64,000 nt of DNA from Glandiceps talaboti (Eukaryota > Hemichordata > Enteropneusta > Spengelidae), in contig NC_135558.1 of the NCBI RefSeq assembly GCF_964340395.1, positions 21,156,871 through 21,220,870 on the forward strand, written 5' to 3'. Position 1 is the first letter of the stretch. Every line of letters starts with the position of its first letter. Under the pieces are notes generated by a model. The model was given only the letters and a program-made list of their open reading frames with translations. It ran no database searches and was not told where the DNA came from. Position numbers and translations under genes: made by a program. Shown here piece after piece: positions 58,642 to 64,000 of this stretch.

Positions 58642-61600
58642 ATGCGTGCGTGCGGTGTGTGTGTGTGGATAGCAAACAATTGACATCTTACCATGATGTA
58701 GGCATTCTTGTTGATAAACTTCAGGAATTTTTCCAGACACCAAAAGCAACATTTCAAGCACTTGATGAGGAATTTAGCAAACTTATTGTCAGCTCCTGTA
58801 GAGTAGAATTATCAGAACAATTAAATCACAAGGTTATTATGATGCATCATATATTAATAATAGTCATTCGATTTCTTGGTTGACAGATTTATTATCATAG
58901 GTGTGTGTGAGAAGAAGAAGTTGTTATTAATAAATTAAATCTTGTTCTATTTTGACCCTCTAGCATGAGGTAAAAAGCCATTTTGACCCTCTAGCATGGG
59001 GTAAAATAGCGATACTTTGAATATTGTTTATGTTTATTTACCTTTCAGTTTCTGTTCCACATACTCCAGGAATACTCTGATCATTTTCACTATGGCAATT
59101 ATGAGAGACCCAAATGCCAATGAACCAAGATGGTATCTGAAAATAACGACAATAAAATATATCATTGGAAGGAAAACATTTGACACAATAATTAGTGTGT
59201 ACTTGTACCAAAATAGAACATAAACAGAGGACAAGATAAATTTGAAACCTTCTGTAGTTACTGACTGGAGACCAGGAAATGTCTGCTGATAGTTCTAATA
59301 TATTTGCATAAATTGAGGTGGTCTAAATGTATGGTGTTGATAGTATTAAGAAAGTGTAGAGAAATTATTATACTAAAGACTTGGTGTTCTATCACAAGAC
59401 CCTTTGTCTCACTCATATTTTCCTCAGTTCAACAATGAAAAATATGTGGGTATATATCCAATAATACCAAACACTAGTCTAGATATTATCTTTGAGTAGA
59501 AAAATTGGAATTTATACCCTGGTCATTCTACATCACAACAACCCATGTTTTCATCACTGGTTTCTACGGTGCTCAAAAAATAAGTCAAAACGTTCCAAAA
59601 ACGTGTCATTATTTTCCCAATTTTTCATAAATTATGCTTGAGATGGTATAATGATATTATTCTTCAATATTTTTGTTCATTCAGGAGGAAAATAATTGTG
59701 GCCTAAGGGTTTGTCACTACTCGTCTAGTGACTCTCTTGTAGATTGTAGTGACAAGGTCCCTTATATTAGGTCTGGGGTATTTTCCTTGGTTGAACAAAG
59801 ACAAATATTCAGGTAATTTTTTTGTACAATGTCTAATCATAGCATGTTGGAAAGTATATATTAACTACTTGGTACAAATCACTATATGCTTGAATTTGAC
59901 TTTGTCTCACCTGAGAGCTCTTCCCAATGATGCCGTGACAGGGAATGTAGGTACATCCTTGGGTTTATGGAAGGCCCAGTAAAATGAGGCGAAGGCACCA
60001 GCCAGTACCATCTGACCTAAAGCTACACAGAAACACATCATCCAGAATAACCCAAACAAAATATAGATTTGCATCCGGAATAGATGTGGATCCCCACCAT
60101 ATTCCACAAAGACACAGATGGCAGATGAATTCCTGTTGTCAAATTCCTGGAAAGAAAAGGATAAAATAGCATCATCCAACAAGTACAGCTTTTAAACAAT
60201 GTCTACAAACTCTGGATGTTATGTCAATTGTTTCAACATACTTATTACTAAGTTGCTACCTGCATACTATTTAGGTATCTATGTCTGATAATCTGTCTTT
60301 GGATTTTTATACAGTATTCTACAGACACAGATATTATAGCATTCTATTCTACAGACACAGATATTATAGCATTCTATTCTACAAACACAGATATTATAGC
60401 ATTCTATTCTACAGACACAGATATTATAGCATTCTATTCTACAGACACAGATATTATAGCATTCTATTCTACAGACACAGATATTATAGCATTCTATTCT
60501 ACAGACACAGATATTATAGCATTCTATTCTACAAACACAGATATTATAGCATTCTATTCTACAGACACAGATATTATAGCATTCTATTCTACAAACACAG
60601 ATATTATAGCATTCTATTCTACAGACACAAATATTATAGCATTCTATTCTACAGACACAGATATTATAGCATTCTATTCTACAGACACATATATTACAAA
60701 ATGTATACAGAAACAGGTAGAGAAATAGTCACAGAAGTAACAGAAACACACTGCACTCTGAAATGGTAACTTACAAACTTACCTCTGGGATACACGCACT
60801 CCCATTCACCAAAGCAGAGCCAACAAAATCAGTAGGTACATTAGTCACCATGTATGTAGCTTCTCCTGATGTGGCAAGATACACAGCAATAAAACACCAT
60901 AGTGCTACCACCACTAACTGCATCAAGTACGGTATTATAGGCCATAGCAAGGTGAACATCATACTAGACACAGCCCTGTAAAACACAAGTATGGTATTAT
61001 AGGCCATAGCAGGGTGAACATCATACTAGACACAGCCTTGTAAAAGACAACAAATGGATTCAGAAATTTCCTCAGACAGAAGTTATTTCACCAGACAAAT
61101 TACTGAAAATAATAATAGATGGCATTCTCTTAGAAATAACTACTTAATGTATTCCAAAATGTTAACAGAAGGACATTGTAAAGGTGTCAGAAAGTTAGCC
61201 CTCAATGTGTATTTTTGTCTGAATCTTACTGTCCACACTTTGAAAATAAACACAACTTCAAATAAAGTGACTATGATTTGGACAGTATGGAGAGTCAAGT
61301 ATTTTCAAGTGAAAATATGAACATACAAATCTTTGTTTTATCCAGTGTAATCTCACACTTTCTAGAAATTCTCATCACAGCTATTTTGTCTCATACCGGG
61401 CCGTGCACAAGACATAACATTGTAGATACAATCAACTGTCCTTACCTGCTACCTTCTTTGATCAAGGCAATAGCAATACGGATACGAGTACACAGGAATA
61501 TTAAGATAAGCAGCATTATAAGTGTTATCACAGTCAGTATGATACCTGAAATCAAATTTAAAAATATTGTCATCAGATGTGGAATATACTTTGGAATATA

Positions 61601-63761
61601 ATACGTCATCACAGAAAGCACTGCAATTACATGTACTACTTTAAGTGTTGAAGTAAACATTGTCAAATGAATTGCTAAGCCATGGTACCAAATATAAACT
61701 AATTTGCATACTTCAAAAGGCATTGGAAAATATTTTGTTCATAATAATGATTTCAAACATGTCTGTCATGCATCTGTTCTCTGTGCTAACAAATATTACT
61801 CCTGCCATGAATCTATACCAGTTCAATGGCCCCTTTACACTTCTGAAACTCCATGGGAAATATAAAATATCCATTGCAGCCTCTATATAAGCACATAGGA
61901 TTAAACCATTCACATTGCAACCTCTATCCTACCATGGCTGCAATTATACAGCTGGGTTGACTGTCTGAGGCACAGCCATGGTTCAAATCTTGCCCAAGAA
62001 CTTTAGCCATTTGAAAACAAATGCCACTGTGAAGAAGATCTAACCTGCATTCTGGAGATTCCAAGCCAGCCACTCTAACTATTCAACCATCATGACTTCA
62101 ATGATTTCAATTTAAGACAGTGAAATATACTAGTCTACATAATTACATACTAGTAGATGGTGAATAATAGATGAATCACAATCATTTCTAATTTACTCAA
62201 AGTGAAAATATTTCAATCTAATTAATGATACATATTTCTAGATATTCAGATTTTAACCCCCAACCAGTGAGTAGATTTTCATTCTGTATACAAAAGCATT
62301 ATAATGCTTACCAAATGCCAGCCATGTATCTCTGAGTTCCAGGTAAGTTTTTAGATTCAGTGTAAATGTAAGAGAAGCATCAGAACCAGGTACGTCTTTC
62401 AGTTCTACGTACATACTATAACAGTAATACTGACCTGTCAATAGAAAAGAAATGAACAATTGAAAACGGAGATCATTTATACAAATATGAACATCTTTGA
62501 TATAACACTTATCACTAATTACAACACAATATAGTCAACTTATAGATGAAGAATGAATTCAACAGTTGATTAACTGTGATAATCAGCCACAATAGGCAAA
62601 CATATAAAGTCATTTTGTACACTTATTTTAAAGATATTTTATTTGCAATTGTAAAAATACACATCAATGATCTGGTCAGGTAACCAGTGGGTCATGGTCT
62701 TGCTGGACTGTAAGACATGCTGTGTTGTTCAGTTGTTTACACACATGGCTGCTATCTAATAGGAATGGCTATACTTCACATCTTATACTTACAGACTAGG
62801 GTTTACAAGTCATAATTTTTCCGCTACTTCATATTTTTGCTTGACTCTTCATAAAAATACACAGGTTCTACATTAGTTGTCATGAATCATAATAATTTAT
62901 TGACTAATAAAAACTAGCCAAGTATAATTAGAGATATAAATGTAGAAAGGGAAAACTTACCAAAGATTAAGAGTACAAACATGGCTAGTATACCAAACCA
63001 AACCATAATACCAGCTATCCATCGCATTATGACAATCCAGATAAAGGACAGGATTGAAGACATAATCAAACCACTAGAAAGTAAATCAAACAAAAAACAA
63101 CAGATTAGTTCATGTTACTCATCAATAGACATATACAAGAGGTGTATATACATTGACAGTTTTTGACCTAGCAAGTTTTAGATAGAAGATTTGGCCTGCC
63201 AAGTGTGTACAATTATACAGTTCTGCCCAGACAGGCCCAAACAAGATTTTTCCACACCTAGTACCAACTTGTAGATTGCGTTTGAATTTAAAGAAAGCTC
63301 TTCAGTAGTTATTGCAATAATCTCATCAATTCAACTGCTCTTTTAAATCGACCACCCACAGAATCTTAGAAATGCAATTATTTTTCTAATTCTTGCATTT
63401 TGACCACAGCAAAATCAACATATATATTTTTCTCTTTTTTGATTTCGACCACCACATGTTATAACCATCGATTGGGAATTTCATTTTTATGAATCCTAGT
63501 AGTAAGAATGTGAGGTTGAAGTGTATTAACTTGGTTGGTGCAAATACTTAGTATATAAGACTAACACCATGACTGATTACTACAGCATGATGAACAGTCA
63601 TAACAATAACATCAATACCCCCCCCCCCACCCCCTCTTCCCCTCTCAAGTGTGACTGTTAATCCTGGTATTACTTACCCCAGCAATAAATGCCAGGATTC
63701 CTCAAAATCTTGAAACAACCTGTCAGCTATCTGTTGTGCATTAATGACGATGGCTAAAGAT
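55291..63761 (-). CDS. SLC44A2-like: Gene C: SLC44/CTL choline transporter-like protein, C-terminal two thirds (12 exons in window)
   Basis: Joined segments (listed separately) total 1477 nt and give the last 491 residues plus TGA. They correspond one to one with gene B exons 9-20. Nine of twelve are identical in length (84, 113, 123, 100, 236, 95, 104, 74, 85 nt); exon 13 is +9, exon 18 -15 and exon 20 -21 nt. All membrane segments from TM2 on and the [19 protein letters not shown] signature are intact, so nothing suggests a pseudogene. The 5' part lies beyond base 64000. Extracellular sequons occur in NGSAC (exon 13) and NSSAIC (exon 14). Substrate inferred from family. Confidence 0.95.
55875..55959 (-). 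CDS. Gene C exon 19 equivalent
   Basis: 85 nt. Encodes [20 protein letters not shown] then VDTLFLCF. Confidence 0.97.
56190..56340. repeat. SINE-like dispersed repeat, copy 1
   Basis: Shares GTATAATTG, AGGATAGAGGTTGCAATGTG and TTTAATCC with the complement of 61895-62060, so the two are inverted copies. Gene C intron 18. Confidence 0.6.
56985..57150 (-). CDS. Gene C exon 18 equivalent (TM8)
   Basis: 166 nt. Encodes [20 protein letters not shown], then [14 protein letters not shown] and LNYYWVPII. Five codons shorter than gene B in the loop. A partial copy of its start lies upstream (57180-57226). Confidence 0.97.
57180..57226 (-). repeat. Duplicated intron-exon junction of gene C exon 18
   Basis: Direct copy, offset 61 bp, of 57119-57165: the first codons of exon 18 and its acceptor. 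It is more diverged than the exon 13 duplicate but retains an AG (TTTTAG) at the acceptor position. Confidence 0.8.
57413..57460. repeat. (GATT)n microsatellite
   Basis: About 11 tetranucleotide units in gene C intron 17. Confidence 0.95.
57708..57781 (-). CDS. Gene C exon 17 equivalent
   Basis: 74 nt, donor GTTTGT (weak). Encodes [20 protein letters not shown] then RNIV. An (AAAC)n microsatellite lies close downstream at about 57641-57671. Confidence 0.95.
58491..58640. repeat. G23 run and (TG)n tract
   Basis: Twenty-three consecutive G (58491-58513), then about 75 bp later (TG)26 at 58589-58640. Both lie in the intron after gene C exon 16. Confidence 0.95.
58692..58795 (-). CDS. Gene C exon 16 equivalent
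   Basis: 104 nt. Encodes [20 protein letters not shown] then [15 protein letters not shown] (TG)n tract at 58589-58640 lies just downstream in the intron. Confidence 0.97.
59042..59136 (-). CDS. Gene C exon 15 equivalent (TM7)
   Basis: 95 nt. Encodes [20 protein letters not shown] then [11 protein letters not shown]. Confidence 0.97.
59515..59815. repeat. Dispersed repeat copy (TGTCACTAC..TAGTGAC family), gene C intron 14
   Basis: Homologous in order and orientation to 16910-17185; the core TTGTCACTACTCGTCTAGTG and TAGTGACAAGG is self-complementary. It lies between exons 14 and 15, a different intron from the gene B copy, so the two were inserted independently. Confidence 0.7.
59911..60146 (-). 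CDS. Gene C exon 14 equivalent (TM6)
   Basis: 236 nt. Starts [20 protein letters not shown] and contains [20 protein letters not shown] and [16 protein letters not shown]. Gene B has D474 where this copy and the family have G (LGQ). Confidence 0.97.
60315..60694. repeat. 30-bp tandem array, about 12-13 copies
   Basis: Unit TATTCTACAGACACAGATAT then TATAGCATTC, with occasional ACAAACA variants. It lies in the intron between gene C exons 13 and 14. Because 30 is a multiple of three, a 162-codon plus-strand frame stays open through it (a 10-residue [10 protein letters not shown] repeat); I do not regard this as a gene. Confidence 0.96.
60783..60975 (-). CDS. Gene C exon 13 equivalent (TM5)
   Basis: 193 nt. 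Encodes [20 protein letters not shown], then [18 protein letters not shown] and NGSACIPE. A 62-bp partial copy of its first part lies immediately upstream (60987-61048). Confidence 0.96.
60987..61048 (-). repeat. Duplicated intron-exon junction of gene C exon 13
   Basis: A 62-bp direct copy of 60925-60986 with four differences, covering the start of exon 13 and its acceptor. In the copy the acceptor CAG reads CAA followed by G, so the original AG is displaced. Confidence 0.9.
61446..61545 (-). CDS. Gene C exon 12 equivalent (TM4)
   Basis: 100 nt. Encodes [20 protein letters not shown] then [12 protein letters not shown]. Confidence 0.97.
61895..62060. repeat. SINE-like dispersed repeat, copy 2, with a tRNA B-box-like motif
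   Basis: Contains GGTTCAAATC, close to an RNA polymerase III B box, next to the block shared with 56190-56340. A tRNA-derived SINE is plausible; no A box could be fixed. Gene C intron 11. Confidence 0.45.
62312..62434 (-). CDS. Gene C exon 11 equivalent
   Basis: 123 nt. Encodes [20 protein letters not shown] and ends [11 protein letters not shown]. Confidence 0.96.
62961..63073 (-). CDS. Gene C exon 10 equivalent (TM2-TM3)
   Basis: 113 nt, acceptor TAG. Encodes [20 protein letters not shown] then [17 protein letters not shown]. Confidence 0.96.
63678..63761 (-). CDS. Gene C exon 9 equivalent
   Basis: 84 nt, acceptor TAG, donor GTAAG. Encodes [20 protein letters not shown] then ESWHLLL. The acceptor directly abuts an (AAAC)n microsatellite at 63764-63799. 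Confidence 0.93.
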
Positions 63762-64000
63762 CTAAACAAACAAACAAACAAACAAACAAACAAACAAAGA
63801 ATTAACAAACTAGCAATAATAGTCAAAATAGATTAAATATCAACACCTAGTGAGAACAACATCATTATAAAGCTGCTACATTGTTATCACTTACATTAAT
63901 CACTTATTGGAATCATTATGACAATGAATAAGTCCATTCATTATTAATTGTTACACATGTCAACCACAATTTATTCATACTCTCAAATTTATGTCATGCA

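Larger units (their letters stand above)
62435..64000 (-). other. Gene C introns near the right edge
   Basis: Apart from the two exons and the (AAAC)n tract at 63764-63799, no further exon. The preceding gene C exon (equivalent to exon 8) is not present up to 64000. Confidence 0.6.

Overview
This window is a stretch of an AT-rich animal nuclear genome. The genes are split into many short exons with GT-AG introns, and the non-coding DNA is full of microsatellites, minisatellite arrays, foldback repeats and decayed transposons. The repeat style (cut-and-paste elements with short terminal inverted repeats, long CT, CA, TG and triplet arrays) suits a marine invertebrate, but the sequence does not let me name the species. 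I see no bacterial, viral or organellar gene content.

All confident protein coding belongs to one family, the choline transporter-like proteins (CTL/SLC44, Pfam Choline_transpo), most like the vertebrate SLC44A2/4/5 branch. Three paralogues lie head to tail, all on the minus strand. Gene A (762-5660) has its first four coding exons here and continues beyond base 1. Gene B (13408-43486) is complete: 20 coding exons that splice to a 729-residue protein. Gene C (55291-63761) has its last 12 coding exons here, equivalent to exons 9-20 of gene B, and begins beyond base 64000. I reconstructed every exon by hand. All introns are GT-AG, every intron phase agrees between paralogues, and most exon lengths are identical, so the cluster arose by tandem duplication of a whole gene. 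Most single-frame ORFs in the window are only exon cores, antisense shadows or simple repeats.

The most interesting coding observation is a second, alternative first exon of gene B at 36752-36812, 136 bp upstream of exon 2. It has its own ATG, an in-frame upstream stop, a good donor, the same 61-nt length and phase as the distal first exon, and a similar ending (NKYG). It would give the transporter a different cytoplasmic N-terminus from a second promoter, an arrangement known for vertebrate SLC44A2.

Layout from left to right: 1-761, gene A intron 4 with a repeat carrying a GC-rich hairpin; 762-5660, gene A with a 256-bp CT tract and a 35-bp satellite in intron 1; 5661-13407, intergenic DNA plus the likely gene B 3' UTR, with a foldback MITE and two neighbouring 1.2-kb inverted-repeat elements; 13408-43486, gene B, with a 41-bp array in intron 2 and a 1.3-kb hAT-like element in intron 1; 43487-55290, intergenic DNA with a Harbinger-like element just upstream of the gene B start, a LINE remnant, a 61-bp array and the likely gene C 3' UTR; 55291-64000, gene C, which carries two small duplications of intron-exon junctions and a 30-bp array.
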